A DNA stretch of 64,000 nucleotides from Thiorhodovibrio litoralis (lineage in GTDB: Bacteria; Pseudomonadota; Gammaproteobacteria; Chromatiales; Chromatiaceae): contig NZ_CP121473.1 in assembly GCF_033954455.1 (NCBI RefSeq), positions 3,148,501 through 3,212,500 of the forward strand, written 5' to 3'. The notes beneath the pieces were generated by a model, which was not told the origin of the DNA, did no database searches, and saw only the letters and a list, made by a program, of their open reading frames with translations. Positions 63,682 through 64,000 of the stretch are shown piece after piece. A program made the position numbers and the translations under genes. The first letter of the stretch is position 1. The number at the start of each line of letters is the position of its first letter.

Positions 63682-64000
63682 CCGGTTGCTCGTGGTTTTC
63701 TCTATTTTTATCCAGCCAAACCAGGGTTATCCAGCCAAACCAGGGGCCACGTTCGCCTCTGAAGCGCTTTCTTAGGTCATTCTGAAGGCTGCGCGGAGAC
63801 ACTGGGGCGCCGAAAGTCGTGTTGGAAAGCTCCCTGTCTCCAATGACGTGTCCCGACTGCATGCGCTTTTTCCGATGATGACGAACTGCTCCGAGGTGGC
63901 CGCCGAGTACTGACAGTCCCACATACAAACCGTCGCGGTGAGCGCCACGGTGAAAAAAAGGCCGAACGGTACAGAAGGGTTTGAAAGCATCGTGCTTGCC
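63682..64000. other. Region upstream of the broken DUF3592 gene, with a 19-nt tandem repeat
   Basis: A 19-nt unit TATCCAGCCAAACCAGGGT is repeated twice head to tail (63709-63727, 63728-63746; one mismatch). Minus-strand open frames further right (63557-63990) look non-conserved, and I cannot name a product. The window ends here. Confidence 0.45.

Overview
The window looks like chromosomal DNA of a GC-rich gammaproteobacterium. The ATP synthase genes are followed by glmU and glmS, and the order argH / algZ-like kinase / algR-like regulator / hemC / hemD is the arrangement known from Pseudomonas and relatives. The octaheme cytochrome, the exosortase H/IPTL-CTERM pair and a reductase resembling chlorophyll b reductase would fit a sulfur-oxidising or phototrophic member of the Chromatiales. 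That placement is an inference; no marker gene in the window settles it.

Region 1 (1-22 kb) is housekeeping. It holds atpG-atpD-atpC with a clear terminator, glmU-glmS, a YcgR-type PilZ protein, sucA-sucB (no lpd follows), a cysteine-bearing protein of unknown function with a glycosyltransferase, argH diverging from an AlgZ/AlgR-type two-component system, and hemC-hemD. Converging on hemD is a two-gene respiratory module: an octaheme cytochrome c of the tetrathionate-reductase family and a membrane cytochrome b.

Region 2 (22-34.5 kb) is a surface locus. An MltD-like lytic transglycosylase with LysM repeats is followed, on the other strand, by a giant DUF11/GEVEDY repeat protein ending in an IPTL-CTERM sorting signal, then exosortase H and a membrane partner. 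The giant gene is split by one in-frame amber codon.

Region 3 (34.5-49.3 kb) is an accessory zone full of decay. It contains a nucleotidyltransferase of the GSU2403 type, two near-identical DUF3782-like nuclease/coiled-coil genes created by a duplication, a HigBA-type toxin-antitoxin pair between them, a response regulator broken by an ochre codon, and a sensory locus from which an IS4-type element appears to have removed the histidine kinase. Relics of dinB, Uma2, DUF429, an ankyrin gene and an SGNH hydrolase lie among small intact genes (DUF1648, DUF427, Nudix, SDR).

Region 4 (49.3-64 kb) carries a nitrosative-stress set (short hybrid cluster protein, HPP protein, Crp/Fnr regulator). It is followed by an envelope-stress-like cluster (DUF4424, von Willebrand A, membrane protein, PspA-like coiled coil) that diverges from an OmpR-type regulator and its kinase. 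A MOSC protein, an unknown membrane protein, and an ISNCY-type element with 19-bp perfect inverted repeats inserted in a DUF3592 gene complete the window.

I saw no tRNA, rRNA or CRISPR array.
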